From Bacteroides sp. (GTDB lineage: Bacteria > Bacteroidota > Bacteroidia > Bacteroidales > Muribaculaceae), in the NCBI GenBank assembly GCA_014801875.1, contig JAAVDJ010000041.1, positions 1-64,000 of the forward strand: a DNA stretch of 64,000 nucleotides, given 5' to 3'. The stretch's first letter is position 1. Every line of letters begins with the position of its first letter. The translations under genes were made by a program, and so were the position numbers. Below, piece by piece: positions 43,801-53,203 of this stretch. Under the pieces are notes generated by a model that saw only the letters and a program-made list of their open reading frames with translations, made no database searches and was not told the DNA's origin.

Positions 43801-44334
43801 CAGCTGCACGTCATAGTGTACCATATCCCAGGTCATCATATTGCCGCCGGCAAGCCAACTGTTCTTGTAGATTGCTTTGTCGCCATCGATTTTGACAAAA
43901 TCTTTCCCGGCTACTGCAAGCTCCCTGTCTGCTTCGGAAGCTGTGACCTCGATAGTCTCGTTGTTGGCAAACCGTCGCGCAGTTTCTTTAACGACTGCAA
44001 ACACTTCGGGGAGAACCTCATCGAGTCGGCGTGCATACATCTTGAACATATCCTCGCGCAAGTCGTCGATTTTCTTCCAATAGGGCTCGCGCTTGTCATA
44101 TTCGAGAGTCTCGATTTCCTTACGTATCTCAGCCATCTGGTCTTTATATCCCTTGGCCTCGCCGCGGATTCCGTCGCGAATCACATTGATACGGTCACGA
44201 AGTTCGTCGTTGGAGATGTTCTTAATCTCCTCACTAATGGGGTTGATCTCGTTGTTCAGACGTTGCCACAGAGGACGCACCGCGCGTTCACTCTGGTCGC
44301 CGAAAATTTTCTTAAGTATATTTCCTAATCCCAT
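40816..44334 (-). CDS. secA: Preprotein translocase ATPase SecA
   Basis: The motor of Sec-dependent protein export, partner of SecYEG. Walker A is [11 protein letters not shown] near residue 206 and the DEAD-like [13 protein letters not shown] lies near residue 312. GTTSVEISE and [12 protein letters not shown] begin the second motor half, and the C-terminal zinc motif [14 protein letters not shown] is intact. At 1172 residues it is longer than E. coli SecA (901), as is usual in Bacteroidota owing to inserts, and it has an Ala/Glu/Gln-rich linker near residue 1070. It is convergent with the GYF_2 pair. The 112-nt region to the next gene holds no clear promoter. Confidence 0.98.
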   Translation of the reverse strand: MGLGNILKKIFGDQSERAVRPLWQRLNNEINPISEEIKNISNDELRDRINVIRDGIRGEAKGYKDQMAEIRKEIETLEYDKREPYWKKIDDLREDMFKMYARRLDEVLPEVFAVVKETARRFANNETIEVTASEADRELAVAGKDFVKIDGDKAIYKNSWLAGGNMMTWDMVHYDVQLIGGMVLHGKMNGDQATNNIAEMATGEGKTLVATLPVFLNALTGEGVHVVTVNDYLAKRDSEWMGPLYQFHGLTVDCIDKTEPNSEERRRAYRSDITFGTNNEFGFDYLRDNMATQTDDLVQRDEHYYAIVDEVDSVLIDDARTPLIISGPVPKGDDQMFNDFKPNVEKVVNAQRKLVQGLLLEAKDKISAAMSGDPEKIAKFDKNREEGKKPLTAEQLLEDGGLSLFRAYKGLPKHNPLIRYLSEEGIKQLLLKVEAKYMADNNREMPKAVEPLYFVIDEKNHSIELTDKGIEVLTGTTQDPEFFVLPDIAAQLSAVENEEGGPEEHQAKKDELLQNYSVKAERVHTVNQLLKAYTLFDKDVEYVIDDNKIKIVDEQTGRIMEGRRYSDGLHQAIEAKEGVKVEAATQTYATITLQNYFRMYRKLAGMTGTAMTEVGEFYDIYKLEVTEIPTNRPVIRNDQNDRVYRTKKEKYAAVIQEVEDMVKAGRPVLVGTTSVEISELLSKMLQLRRIPHQVLNAKFHQKEAEIVAQAGKTGTVTIATNMAGRGTDIKLPPEVKEAGGLAIIGTERHESRRVDRQLRGRAGRQGDPGSSVFFVSFEDTVMRLFANDRIVKTLDRLGFQEGDMIESKMVTKSIENAQKRVEENNFGIRKRLVEYDDVMNAQRKGVYGRRQNALKGERIGTDIANMIYETAEALASGRYEGGYDELNSEVRKALAIDLPFTAEEYAKMDVNTVTDKLADAAMHTYTRNKQKLAEGAMPYIKEFVEEHNATGPVGVPISDGRRVFNIRCDIQEAYENNCAALTKAWEKTVLLSSIDKAWQEQLREMDELRKSVQNASYEQKDPLVIYKLEAYELWKKMLWDMNSKAVATLMRGKLAVPDYEEAKAAREAAAAAEAEQQRKAQEAYEARQQQQRISTGYSSTAGAAPSAYANYSTTRDSYPGESAQREAAKNATTNREEAQKQPMKATPKVGRNDLCPCGSGKKYKNCHGKNQQ

Positions 44335-44446
44335 GGATTTATTATTTTACGATTTTTTATTTTCCTCCTTTTCTCTTTTAAAGACACACGCTTTATTAAT
44401 ATCATGCGAGGTCTTAACGTCTGCCCCGAAGGATGAGGCAACTGCA

Positions 44447-46027
44447 TTACTCCAGAAGCACCGGCTTCGACATAGTGCCGTTGGGAGAACGGATTCTCAA
44501 CACCCGGCTCACTGTAGGGGCGATCGCCGTGGCGTCTACCGGCGTGGACACTGTCACATTCGGAACTGACGGACCCATCATGAAGAAAGGGGTCTGCACC
44601 ATCGCCGAGCGAATCACCTGTATGTCGTTCGGAAACCGTGTGTCGTCCACCACCGTCCATCCGGGGTTGAAATGCAGAATTACGTCACCTCCGGTCTTAG
44701 GGTCGGAGGCAAGACGGAGTCCCTCCATAGAGGGAACGGAAGAGGCCATTATGTCGCCCATGGTGAATGCGTCGCTGACGCCGCTCATCTTCACCAGGAA
44801 ATCGCGGGCAGCAGCCGCGACCTCATCTATATTGAGCTTTTTATCTTCTATCTTCTTACGGTCGAGATAAACATGACCGCGACTATACGTGTCTACATAG
44901 TCTCCGTTGCCATAACGCGCGGCAAGATAAGAATTGAGGAGTGACATTGCGCGTTTTACGGAGAAGGTTCCCGAAGGAAGTCTATACCTGTCGTCATCCT
45001 GCACTGAGTCATCATAATAACCCGTGGAGGCAAGATATATGAGAGTGTTGTCCAACCCGACATATTTATCTATCGCTTCGAAAAGGCGCGATAGCTGAGC
45101 ATCGAGTCTGATATAGCTGTCTTCAAGCTCAAGACGGTAATCCCCGTCCTTAACATATTTATAGGGGGCGGCTGTGTAGCCTATGTTGAGCATATCTATT
45201 GCATCCCCCCTCTGTCCTATGTGAAGGTCTTTCAGATACATGACAGCCACATCCGTCACCTCCGTATTGACCAACGGAGAGGAGGTGTACATCCTGAAGA
45301 CATTCCGGTCGGCTTTCGGGAAGGTATGTCTGAACTCAAATTGTCTTTTATGAGCAGGAAGTCCGGGATAACGAGCAAGAGGAAGGAGCGGCTTCCATTG
45401 CATCGTGTCCAGGCGTGACGAAAGGGGCTCGCTGTAGTTTCTTTGAGACAGACCCGCCGGAGTGTCCTTATAATAAGTCGATGTGGCCCATCTTCCGGTG
45501 TTGTCGTTAATCCAGAATGCGGAGTTTCCCGCGTGGCCGGCCATGATGATGCTCTGCTGAGGATCCGGTGCAATCGAATAGACCCATCCAAGTCCGGCAC
45601 CGTCTATTGCCACTTCGTCGCTGAGGGTCGAAAGGCGCAGATTGGCGGGTGAATAAGTTTCGGAGGTAAAGTTACCGATGATTGATGGGTCATTAAGTGC
45701 CGGAGACATGTCCTGCCGGGTTGGGTCGTAGACCGTGGCGGCTGAAATTCCGTTCATCCTCGGATAAGCTCCGGTGTATATCATGGCGGTGCCACTGACC
45801 TTGTCAAGCCCCGGCACCTTGAAATCTACATCCTTAAGAAAGGCTCCATCCTTCATGAGACGGCGGAACCCCTTCTCGCCGAAGAGATTCTGAAGATATT
45901 CTATGTAATCGGTGCGCAGCTGATCCACCATGATTCCCACCACTAATCGGGGGCGTGAAGGGTCTACGGCAAGCATCGTGTTGATGCCGACAAGACTGCA
46001 TATCACCGAAGTTATCAATCGGTTCAT
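44447..46027 (-). CDS. Alkaline phosphatase-superfamily phosphodiesterase/phosphatase
   Basis: A 526-residue secreted or periplasmic metalloenzyme with a signal peptide (to about residue 20). The metal ligand Asp is in LVVGIMVDQLRTDY near residue 34, the nucleophile Thr probably in KVSGTAMIYTG near residue 85, and further ligands in later D and H residues such as MAGHAGNSAF. The MVDQLR start is typical of Bacteroidota PafA/NPP-like enzymes. The start overlaps the DUF4105 gene stop by 4 nt (ATGA). It probably releases phosphate from periplasmic esters; the substrate is unknown. Confidence 0.85.
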   Translation of the reverse strand: MNRLITSVICSLVGINTMLAVDPSRPRLVVGIMVDQLRTDYIEYLQNLFGEKGFRRLMKDGAFLKDVDFKVPGLDKVSGTAMIYTGAYPRMNGISAATVYDPTRQDMSPALNDPSIIGNFTSETYSPANLRLSTLSDEVAIDGAGLGWVYSIAPDPQQSIIMAGHAGNSAFWINDNTGRWATSTYYKDTPAGLSQRNYSEPLSSRLDTMQWKPLLPLARYPGLPAHKRQFEFRHTFPKADRNVFRMYTSSPLVNTEVTDVAVMYLKDLHIGQRGDAIDMLNIGYTAAPYKYVKDGDYRLELEDSYIRLDAQLSRLFEAIDKYVGLDNTLIYLASTGYYDDSVQDDDRYRLPSGTFSVKRAMSLLNSYLAARYGNGDYVDTYSRGHVYLDRKKIEDKKLNIDEVAAAARDFLVKMSGVSDAFTMGDIMASSVPSMEGLRLASDPKTGGDVILHFNPGWTVVDDTRFPNDIQVIRSAMVQTPFFMMGPSVPNVTVSTPVDATAIAPTVSRVLRIRSPNGTMSKPVLLE

Positions 46028-47292
46028 TTATCTTTTTTCCTGAGTATAAGCTGTATTAACCAAGGGCGCGGATGCATTTTATAATACTCTTTGCTCCTGC
46101 TGGTATAAATCAGATTATAGATTACTATTGCGAAAGACAAAGCAAGCATGAGGGTTATAGCCATCATAAGGAAAAACACCGGATTCGCGCTCTGCTGTTG
46201 GAAAGGCCATACGAGGAGGGTGGCAAGCACAACAACGATATTATACAAACACATTACCAAGGCTGCTTTTTCTGTCTTCCTCGAAATCATCAACACCGCC
46301 GTAGCAAGCTGGAGTGGCGAGAACCATAAAAGCAGAAAATTCGGTGACGTCGCCTCATGTGAGGAGCAGAAAATCAGAAACCAAACCACGCAGCCAACCA
46401 GCCCTAACAGAAAAAACCAAAGCCAGTAGACCCAACGTGTGAGAATCATGCGTCGCAAATCTCTTATGACCACAACCAAGACCAGAACTGTGAGCAAGAT
46501 GAAAACCGGCAATGGGCGCAGTAAAGGGGATGTCGGACCGAGGGTTGCATCCTGGAGTCCTTCCAAAATCTCTTTTGAGTCGCGCACGAGCGGTCTGCCG
46601 TCAAGCATTCTCGCCTGAGAAGCTTTCTTCATCATCTCCATCGGGACAAACATCGACTCCCTCGAATTGATGGGATAGTCAATCCCGGAACCCAGCGCAA
46701 TATCAATGCCGAGCTGATACCAAGGATAATCCTTGTTGTAGGCTCGCATTTCATTTCGGAATGTCGAGTATGGGATTGAATCCGGATAGACAATTGGAGA
46801 TGATACACCTTGATCCAATCTGTCAAGGATACGGGTCGCACAATTGTCTTTGACGTAATTATAGCGATAAGTGCGGTTTTCCGGAAGCGCATCTCTCCGA
46901 AGCAGCTCCAAAATCTTTCTTGCTTCCTCCTGGGTGAGATTCAAATCCTGCTCCACCACTGTAGAGGTTCTCAAATCATATTCTCGAAGGAACCAGGCTG
47001 TCTTAACACCTGTACACATATAATCTGTCTCTCCCTTCACGAAACGATATATGAAATTTGGAGCGCGGAAATCAAAAACGCCATAATTCCACACCGAATC
47101 TATCCCCATTCCCTTGACACGAATCCCCTCATGGCCGTAAAGCTCATAAACCTGAGGGCCAGGATATGCCGTTAGCAGACTGACAGTCAATGAGTCAGCA
47201 TTCGCCGCCTCCGGGTCATACCAATTTCGGTCCGGGACATCATATGCAGACATATTAAGCCATGACAACGCCATGACGATAAAAATCATCAT
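46024..47292 (-). CDS. DUF4105 (Lnb N-terminal periplasmic domain) membrane protein
   Basis: A 422-residue protein with a signal or TM segment at the start, a periplasmic DUF4105 domain (VYELYGHEGIRVKG near residue 50; NYGVFDFRAPNFIYRFVKGETDYMC near residue 70; YNYVKDNCATRILDRL near residue 145, with the conserved Asn-Cys-Ala), and four or five TMs in the C-terminal 170 residues. The fold is NlpC/P60-like, and the Lnb enzyme is an endo-lipoprotein-modifying protein. The ATG at 47292 is chosen over a start at 47376 because the latter would lie inside asnS. Confidence 0.8.
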   Translation of the reverse strand: MMIFIVMALSWLNMSAYDVPDRNWYDPEAANADSLTVSLLTAYPGPQVYELYGHEGIRVKGMGIDSVWNYGVFDFRAPNFIYRFVKGETDYMCTGVKTAWFLREYDLRTSTVVEQDLNLTQEEARKILELLRRDALPENRTYRYNYVKDNCATRILDRLDQGVSSPIVYPDSIPYSTFRNEMRAYNKDYPWYQLGIDIALGSGIDYPINSRESMFVPMEMMKKASQARMLDGRPLVRDSKEILEGLQDATLGPTSPLLRPLPVFILLTVLVLVVVIRDLRRMILTRWVYWLWFFLLGLVGCVVWFLIFCSSHEATSPNFLLLWFSPLQLATAVLMISRKTEKAALVMCLYNIVVVLATLLVWPFQQQSANPVFFLMMAITLMLALSFAIVIYNLIYTSRSKEYYKMHPRPWLIQLILRKKDK

Positions 47293-47332
47293 GGCGCCTG
47301 TCAATGTTTTATGCCTTAACTGTTTCACTATT

Positions 47333-48727
47333 TCAATACTCACAGTTGTTAGGATAGCGGGGGAAAGGAATGACATCGCGGATATTCTGCATTCCTGTCA
47401 CGAAAAGCACCAGACGCTCAAATCCGAGACCGAAACCGCTGTGGGGGACAGTTCCGAATTTTCGCGTGTCAAGATACCAATCCATTCCTGAAAGCCCGCA
47501 TTCATCGATACGGCTCTTCAGTTTGTCATAGTTTTCCTCACGCTGGCTGCCGCCGATTATCTCTCCGATTTTCGGGAACAGAACATCCATGGCGCGCACT
47601 GTTTTTCCGTCATCGTTGAGCTTCATATAGAATGCCTTAATCTCCTTGGGATAATCCGTGAGAATAACCGGCTTCTTGAAATGTTCCTCCACAAGATACC
47701 TCTCATGCTCCGAAGCAAGGTCAACTCCCCAATAGACGGGGAATTCAAACTTCTTACCGCTCTTCTCGAGAATCTCGATACCCTCTGTATAGGGCAGGCG
47801 TACGAAGTCATTGTCAACCACAAATTTCAGACGGTCAATGAGCTCTTTGTCAAAGTGGTCATTGAGGAATTTGATGTCGTCTGCACAATGCTCAAGAGCA
47901 TAATTGATGCAGTATTTGATAAATTCCTCAGCGAGATCCATATTGTCGGCAATCTCGTAGAAAGCCATTTCTGGCTCTATCATCCAGAACTCTGACAGAT
48001 GGCGCGGTGTGTTGGAATTTTCAGCGCGGAATGTCGGACCGAAAGTGTAGATCAACCCGAGAGCCGTCGCCCCGAGCTCTCCTTCAAGCTGGCCTGACAC
48101 TGTCAGACAAGCCTGCTTCCCGAAGAAATCCTGAGAATAATCCACCTTTCCGGACTCATCCAAAGGAAGCTCCTCAAGAGGAAGAGTGGTCACCTGAAAC
48201 TGTGCGCCGGCTCCCTCAGCGTCAGAAGCTGTGATGAGAGGGGTATGAAAATAATAGAATCCTTTATCGTTGAAGAATTTATGAATTGCAAAAGCGAGGG
48301 CATGTCGAATACGCAACACTGCTCCGAAGGTGTTGGTGCGCGGACGCAGATGTGCCTTCTCACGCAAGAACTCCAACGTATGTCCCTTCTTCTGAAGCGG
48401 ATAGTCGCCGGGAGCGGTGCCATATACCTCAAGCTCGCGCGCCTGCACTTCCACCGACTGACCCGCGCCCTGGGAAGCTACAAGTTCCCCCTGTACGTGG
48501 ATACTCGAACCGGTGGTGATAGGCTTGAGCTCGTCTTCGGAAAATTTTGAAAGATCGAAGACAATCTGGAGATTGTTGATTGTGCTGCCATCATTGAGGG
48601 CCACGAACTGAACGTGTTTGTTGCCGCGACGGGTGCGCACCCATCCCTTGACATCCACAATCTGCCCGGCTCCTTCTTGCCCTTGAGACAGAAGCTCCTT
48701 AACAGTTTTCCTTTTTATCTTATCCAT
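47333..48727 (-). CDS. asnS: Asparaginyl-tRNA synthetase
   Basis: A 464-residue class IIb synthetase: OB-fold anticodon domain at the N-terminus ([23 protein letters not shown] near residue 24), motif 2 as [21 protein letters not shown] near residue 233 and motif 3 as [12 protein letters not shown] near residue 437. Aminoacylates tRNA-Asn in the cytoplasm. The gene follows the pseudouridine synthase by 20 nt, so they are likely cotranscribed. Length and motifs are normal. Confidence 0.97.
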   Translation of the reverse strand: MDKIKRKTVKELLSQGQEGAGQIVDVKGWVRTRRGNKHVQFVALNDGSTINNLQIVFDLSKFSEDELKPITTGSSIHVQGELVASQGAGQSVEVQARELEVYGTAPGDYPLQKKGHTLEFLREKAHLRPRTNTFGAVLRIRHALAFAIHKFFNDKGFYYFHTPLITASDAEGAGAQFQVTTLPLEELPLDESGKVDYSQDFFGKQACLTVSGQLEGELGATALGLIYTFGPTFRAENSNTPRHLSEFWMIEPEMAFYEIADNMDLAEEFIKYCINYALEHCADDIKFLNDHFDKELIDRLKFVVDNDFVRLPYTEGIEILEKSGKKFEFPVYWGVDLASEHERYLVEEHFKKPVILTDYPKEIKAFYMKLNDDGKTVRAMDVLFPKIGEIIGGSQREENYDKLKSRIDECGLSGMDWYLDTRKFGTVPHSGFGLGFERLVLFVTGMQNIRDVIPFPRYPNNCEY

Positions 48728-48747
48728 ATTGTCGGTGTGGTTTTAAT

Positions 48748-50307
48748 TTACTCGAAGCTACCCATGCGGAGGAAATTTACCTCTTCCTGAGTGAGGTAAC
48801 GCCAGCGTCCGCGGGGGAGATTCTTTTTGGTAAGTCCGGCGAAATAGACGCGGTCAAGCTTGGTGACACGATAGCCGAGGCTTTCGAAAATACGACGCAC
48901 GATACGGTTGCGTCCGCTGTGAATCTCGATACCGGCCTGATTGCGGTCTGTCTCGCTGACATAGCTGATTGCGTCGGCGTGGATTTCTCCATCCTCAAGC
49001 TCTATGCCATCGGCAATTCGCTGCATATCCTCTTCTGAGATATCCTTGTCGGTCCAGACATGATAGATTTTCTTCTTTACAAACTTAGGATGAGTGAGCT
49101 TTGAAGCGAGGTCTCCGTCATTTGTGAGAAGAAGCACACCTGTCGTGTTGCGGTCAAGACGACCTACAGGATAGATTCTCTCCTTGCAGGCATTCTTCAC
49201 GAGATCAAGCACTGTGAGACGGCCGTTGGGATCATCACTTGTAGTCACACAATCTTTAGGCTTATTGAGAAGAACATAGCATTTACGCTCGGGTGTAACC
49301 ACCTTGTCATCATATTCTACCACATCATTGTGGGAAATCTTTGTGCCGAGTTCGGTGACCACCTCCCCGTTTACCTTCACAAGACCCTGGCTGATGAATT
49401 CGTCTGCCTCACGGCGAGAGCATACTCCGGCATTAGCCATGAATTTGTTGAGGCGGATCTGTTCGTTCGGATCGATATCCTCAAGTATGTAATCAATCTG
49501 CTTGGGACGCGGAATGAACTTCATGTTGTTCTGCTTGCGGAACCCGTTCTGCTGATTGCGATTGTTGTAGCCACCCTGCTGGCGGTTGTTGTAGCCACCC
49601 TGCTGACGGTTGTTGTAGCCACCCTGCTGGCGGTTGTTATTGTAGCCACCCTGCTGGCGGTTGTTGTTGTAGCCGCCCTGCTGGCGGTTGTTGTTGTAGC
49701 CGCCCTGCTGACGGTTGTTGTAGCCACCCTGCTGGCGGTTATTGTTGTAGCCACCCTGCTGGCGGTTGTTGTAGCCACCCTGCTGACGGTTGTTGTTGTA
49801 GCCGCCCTGCTGGCGGTTGTTGTTGTAGCCGCCCTGCTGACGGTTGTTGTAGCCACCCTGCTGGCGGTTGTTGTTATAGCCATAACCGTTCTGCTGGCGG
49901 GGCTGATAACCTTGGCGGGGCTGATAACCCTGACGAGGCTGATAACCACCCTCGGCATTCTGAGAGAAACCATTGTCATCTGAATTTTCTGACTTCTCTA
50001 CTCCGTCTGAGTCAGAAGACGAATGCTGCTGGTAGCCACCCTGCTGATATGAGGGACGGTCATAATGATTGTTGTAGGAATTGCGGTTGTAACCACCTTG
50101 CTGACGGTTGTTATAACCGTATGATGAACGCTGCTGGTAGCCACCCTGCATATTATTGTACGGACGAGGTGCACGAGGAGCGTCGTTCTGACGATCATCA
50201 TTAGGGTAGTTCACTTTTTCATAGCGGTTTTCAGAGTCCCCGCTCTCATTCGCACCGGGTGCGATTCCGCCTATTCTGGGACGTTTTGGTTTTTTTTCTG
50301 CTTCCAT
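48748..50307 (-). CDS. rluB: RluB-type 23S rRNA pseudouridine synthase with a long repeat-rich N-terminus
   Basis: A 519-residue protein of which only the last 250 residues are enzyme: an S4 RNA-binding domain (IRLNKFMANAGVCSRREADEFI) and the RsuA/RluB catalytic domain with GRLDRNTTGVLLLTNDGDLA, whose Asp is the nucleophile. It converts uridine to pseudouridine in 23S rRNA. The N-terminal 260 residues are low-complexity, with many NNRQQGGY repeats and Arg/Tyr/Gly/Asn bias, probably disordered and RNA-binding. The ATG at 50307 is chosen over a start at 50328. Usual RluB proteins have about 290 residues. Confidence 0.9.
   Translation of the reverse strand: MEAEKKPKRPRIGGIAPGANESGDSENRYEKVNYPNDDRQNDAPRAPRPYNNMQGGYQQRSSYGYNNRQQGGYNRNSYNNHYDRPSYQQGGYQQHSSSDSDGVEKSENSDDNGFSQNAEGGYQPRQGYQPRQGYQPRQQNGYGYNNNRQQGGYNNRQQGGYNNNRQQGGYNNNRQQGGYNNRQQGGYNNNRQQGGYNNRQQGGYNNNRQQGGYNNNRQQGGYNNNRQQGGYNNRQQGGYNNRQQGGYNNRNQQNGFRKQNNMKFIPRPKQIDYILEDIDPNEQIRLNKFMANAGVCSRREADEFISQGLVKVNGEVVTELGTKISHNDVVEYDDKVVTPERKCYVLLNKPKDCVTTSDDPNGRLTVLDLVKNACKERIYPVGRLDRNTTGVLLLTNDGDLASKLTHPKFVKKKIYHVWTDKDISEEDMQRIADGIELEDGEIHADAISYVSETDRNQAGIEIHSGRNRIVRRIFESLGYRVTKLDRVYFAGLTKKNLPRGRWRYLTQEEVNFLRMGSFE
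49553..49880 (-). repeat. Coding tandem repeat of NNRQQGGY units in rluB
   Basis: About fifteen units of 21 or 24 nt encode the 7- or 8-residue repeat (YNNRQQGG or YNNNRQQGG). Units differ only in the number of Asn codons and a few silent changes, so the array is recent and could change length by slippage in multiples of 3 without breaking the frame. Confidence 0.9.
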
Positions 50308-50491
50308 CTGTTGATAAATAATCCACACGCTTATCCGTAGCCGTCTCCCTCACGGAAACATGACCCGGAGCAGTGGAGATTACGAGTTTTTATTTGGTGT
50401 TTGTATCTGTATTATGATAATTTGATGCAAAGAATTAAAATCACGACATCAATTGACGTGCCTGCGACGAACGCAAAGCACCCATCGGGCG

Positions 50492-50522
50492 CAAAATTAA
50501 TTAAAAAAAACAAGAAAAGCAA
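50492..50522 (-). promoter_or_regulatory. Promoter of rluB
   Basis: Minus-strand TTG (50520-50522), 20 nt, TAATTTTG (50492-50499). The start near 50478 gives an untranslated leader of about 170 nt, which is long and has no recognised riboswitch. It lies right beside the adk terminator. Confidence 0.65.
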
Positions 50523-50546
50523 GGGTTGACGTAAAAAACGTCACCC
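50523..50546 (-). terminator. adk terminator overlapping its stop codon
   Basis: GACGT (50528-50532) pairs with ACGTC (50538-50542), and the stem extends with GGG/CCC pairs around a one-base bulge. The stem includes the adk stop (50541-50543) and its last codon, and a T-rich tract follows on the minus strand. Confidence 0.75.
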
Positions 50547-51116
50547 CAAGCTTTCAATACCTTTGGATATTTCCGTGAATATATCCTCCACATTGCCGGA
50601 GCCATTGACCGGAAGATACTTTCCGGTGCCTGAATAATAATCACGCAGCGGTGATGTCTGATTGTGATAGACGTCCAGACGCTTGCGGATGGTGTCGATG
50701 TTGTCGTCGGCGCGCCCTGTCTCCTTCCCTCGGTTGAGCATTCTCTCTACAAGCTCATCCTCCGGAACTTCCAGTCCGACTACTGCATGAAGGTCTGTTC
50801 CCCTTTTCTGCAAGAGCTCTTTAAGAGCCTCCGCCTGCGGGATGGTGCGGGGAAATCCATCGAAAATCACACCTTTCTTCCCTTTCGCTTCCTGCTCAAG
50901 CACGTCGTCGAGAATGGAAATCATAAGGTCATCAGGGATAAGCTGTCCGTTTTCGATGTAGGTTCTTGCTATCTTTCCCAGTTCCGTCTCGCGGCTCATA
51001 TGATCGCGAAGCACCTCTCCGGTTGAGATATGATGCAGACCGTATTTGTCTATAAGTTTAGCGCTCTGGGTGCCCTTGCCACTGCCCGGTGCACCAAATA
51101 ACACAAGATTCAACAT
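50541..51116 (-). CDS. adk: Adenylate kinase
   Basis: A 191-residue nucleoside monophosphate kinase converting ATP and AMP to two ADP. The P-loop GAPGSGKGTQ is at residue 8, the AMP-binding LIPDDLMISIL and GFPRTIPQAE segments follow, and RADDNIDTIRKRL is conserved. The LID insert is short, as in the 190-residue bacterial form without the zinc loop. The gene stands 97 nt after hpt on the same strand. Its terminator begins within the last codons. Confidence 0.97.
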   Translation of the reverse strand: MLNLVLFGAPGSGKGTQSAKLIDKYGLHHISTGEVLRDHMSRETELGKIARTYIENGQLIPDDLMISILDDVLEQEAKGKKGVIFDGFPRTIPQAEALKELLQKRGTDLHAVVGLEVPEDELVERMLNRGKETGRADDNIDTIRKRLDVYHNQTSPLRDYYSGTGKYLPVNGSGNVEDIFTEISKGIESLG

Positions 51117-51213
51117 GTCTTAATATAGGGTTAATTAATAAAAGTTATGGCCTTTCCACAAATCTCTTGCAGGCTTGACCGTTGAAACACGAGTAATTGA
51201 AATAATCACCTTC

Positions 51214-51756
51214 TTACTCCTCGACCATGTAGATATCCTTTAGATTTCTTACTTTTCCGTCAAGGTCAAGTCCGTAACCGATGATAAATTTCGGTGGTAT
51301 GGAGAAGGCTACATAGTCCGGCTGAAATCCGGTCTTGGAGCTTTCAGGCTTGTGGAGAAGTGTGGCGAATCTTACAGATGCGGGATTTTGCTTCTTAATA
51401 TCTGCTATCATCTGCACAGCCGTTAGGCCCGTGTCGACAATATCCTCTATTATGACCACATCCTTTCCTTCCAAATTTTCTGTTAGGCCGATTAGCTGTT
51501 TCACTTTACCGGTTGATGACGTGCCCTCATAGCTCTTGTATCTCACAAATGAGACGGAACAACCATTGAGCCCGACCTCTCTGATGAGATCGGCTGCAAA
51601 TATGAAAGCGCCGTTGAGAACACAAAGAAAAAGCGGTGAGCTCCCCGCCATATCCTCGCGGATCTGCTCGGCTACTCTTTTCACCTGTTTTTGTATTTCC
51701 TCTCTCCTCAGATACGGCACAAATGTCAAGCCGTCTACTATGACTTTTTCTTCCAT
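51214..51756 (-). CDS. hpt: Hypoxanthine phosphoribosyltransferase
   Basis: A 180-residue purine-salvage enzyme that makes IMP or GMP from hypoxanthine or guanine and PRPP. The PRPP loop [13 protein letters not shown] near residue 99, [14 protein letters not shown] near residue 46 and the base-binding [18 protein letters not shown] near residue 145 are typical. The promoter at 51815-51845 overlaps the preceding terminator. The length is standard. Confidence 0.96.
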   Translation of the reverse strand: MEEKVIVDGLTFVPYLRREEIQKQVKRVAEQIREDMAGSSPLFLCVLNGAFIFAADLIREVGLNGCSVSFVRYKSYEGTSSTGKVKQLIGLTENLEGKDVVIIEDIVDTGLTAVQMIADIKKQNPASVRFATLLHKPESSKTGFQPDYVAFSIPPKFIIGYGLDLDGKVRNLKDIYMVEE

Positions 51757-51814
51757 GATTATTTTATGAAACTTACCGAAATCCGGGTCATGCCGGACTT
51801 CGTGAAGAACGTGA

Positions 51815-51845
51815 CAAAATTAGCAAAAAGCCTTTGAATATGCAA
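51815..51845 (-). promoter_or_regulatory. Promoter of hpt overlapping a terminator loop
   Basis: Minus-strand TTG (51843-51845), 20 nt, TAATTTTG (51815-51822). The TTG is the loop of the hairpin at 51825-51863. The start near 51801 leaves a 45-nt leader. Confidence 0.6.
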
Positions 51846-51863
51846 CATATTCAAAGGCTTTTT
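51825..51863 (-). terminator. Terminator after the secreted protein gene
   Basis: An 18-bp perfect stem (51825-51842 with 51846-51863), a 3-nt loop and A/T flanks. It ends transcription of the gene at 51940-53109 and overlaps the -33 region of hpt. Confidence 0.9.
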
Positions 51864-51939
51864 CAGCTCATTTGTTAAAATTACCAGTTCTTGAATTGCT
51901 TGGCTATATTTTCTGAGGGGAAGTCGGAAAGGAAGAGGG

Positions 51940-53109
51940 CTATTTAATATACTTTTTTTTCCCTCCAATTATATAAAATCCTTCCGGTAGATTGTTGATC
52001 TGCGCCTGTGTAGCTCCCGCCATCACAAGGATTCCTGCGGTCGTATAGACGTCTTCCGGGGTTGTCTGATCCGGGTCGATATAAACCTCTTTCACTCCGG
52101 CCTCAAACTCGGCATGGGAAAACACACAGCGAAGTTCCTTGGGATACCACGGCTCTACTATTATGTAGGCTGTATTCGCCGGGATGTAATCAAGAGTTTC
52201 ATCCAAGACGAAACCTATCGATCCATCCTTACATTTCCCGAGCACTCTCATGGTGCTTTTATCATTCGCCACTCGGTTGACGTATTGTCCGTTATTTTCG
52301 TAGCAATTGAAATAGACTCCCTTGAGGAGATTATCGCTGGCCTTTGTTCCTCCGGTCGCTCCTACATTAAGACGATTATCGGCCGGATTGACACTCAGAC
52401 ATTTCACAACTATCGGCATCCCCGCCGGAACCGTTCCCTCCACTTTCTTCATCTCCACGATTCCCGTGGATGCGACAGCGCAGGGATAATAAAATTCCAC
52501 ATTGGGAGAATATACGGAATATGGGAAGGAGGCATAGAGGGTTGTCCATTGACCCTTGCTCGCCTCAATGGTGGGGAGCACACCGAAATAATTGTTGGAA
52601 TTTGCTGCAACCGGGACAATAAACCAAGAAAGCTTTTTCTGACTTGTGGTGTTCCCGGCTATTGGATTACCCAGGGCGACGTACCCTGTCGGCTTGCTGG
52701 CAAGCGCGGGGTCACTGAGATATTTTGTAGCTCCGCTCTGCGTGGCATACAACCAATACATGGTCTGGTCTCCCTCTTTTCCTCGAGCTCCGAGATGAAG
52801 GTCGTATTTCACCATGTTCTTCATCGACACCCCCTGAGCAGCCACCTCATACTTGGAGCCGGATTCCTGAGCCGCATATATGATTGTCGCCGGGTCGTGG
52901 CAGACAAGGCTGAAATCTTTTTGGGTCACCAGGGCATGACTGTCAATATCTCCCGACACAAGATTTACGTAGGCGCAATCATTATCGATGACACAGACAT
53001 AACGGTGGGAGTTCACATTCTCCAGTCGGTAATAACCCGCTCCGGTGAAATCGGCATGAGCAGAAAGCGACAATAAGGTTGCTGAAAGCAGTAATGTGAA
53101 TTTTTTCAT
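51940..53109 (-). CDS. Secreted protein with a sorting-domain-like C-terminus
   Basis: A 389-residue exported protein with a signal peptide ending near SAHA (residue 19). The central part is beta-rich with no catalytic motif that I recognise. The last 45 residues (DVYTTAGILVMAGATQAQINNLPEGFYIIGGKKKYIK, about 350-389) follow the pattern of C-terminal sorting-like domains in Bacteroidales (V-Y...G...L-P-x-G-x-Y-I-I-x-G-K-K). With a PorE-like protein nearby, type IX export is plausible but unproved. The ATG at 53109 is chosen over a start at 53139 because it precedes the signal peptide. Confidence 0.65.
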   Translation of the reverse strand: MKKFTLLLSATLLSLSAHADFTGAGYYRLENVNSHRYVCVIDNDCAYVNLVSGDIDSHALVTQKDFSLVCHDPATIIYAAQESGSKYEVAAQGVSMKNMVKYDLHLGARGKEGDQTMYWLYATQSGATKYLSDPALASKPTGYVALGNPIAGNTTSQKKLSWFIVPVAANSNNYFGVLPTIEASKGQWTTLYASFPYSVYSPNVEFYYPCAVASTGIVEMKKVEGTVPAGMPIVVKCLSVNPADNRLNVGATGGTKASDNLLKGVYFNCYENNGQYVNRVANDKSTMRVLGKCKDGSIGFVLDETLDYIPANTAYIIVEPWYPKELRCVFSHAEFEAGVKEVYIDPDQTTPEDVYTTAGILVMAGATQAQINNLPEGFYIIGGKKKYIK

Positions 53110-53124
53110 AAGAAGCTTTAAAAA

Positions 53125-53160
53125 AATTGGCCATACCATTCAAAGATGATATGACCAATT
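53125..53160 (-). terminator. Terminator of the ompA-like gene
   Basis: AATTGGCCATA (53125-53135) pairs with TATGACCAATT (53150-53160) with one G-U pair, followed on the minus strand by a T run. Confidence 0.8.
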
Positions 53161-53203
53161 TATAACGTATTGACTTTGGGGTTTATTACCTCATTTCATC
53201 AAT

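Noticed and set aside
47293-47376. Longer start for the DUF4105 gene
   Set aside because: Overlaps the end of asnS by 44 nt and precedes a good signal peptide start at 47292.
49330-49983. Plus-strand frame rich in LLAVVVVATLLTVV
   Set aside because: It is the complement of the NNRQQGGY repeats of rluB, not a membrane protein.
52114-53076. 320-codon plus-strand frame opposite the secreted protein gene
   Set aside because: The minus-strand protein has a signal peptide and sorting-like end; the plus frame has neither and lacks a promoter.
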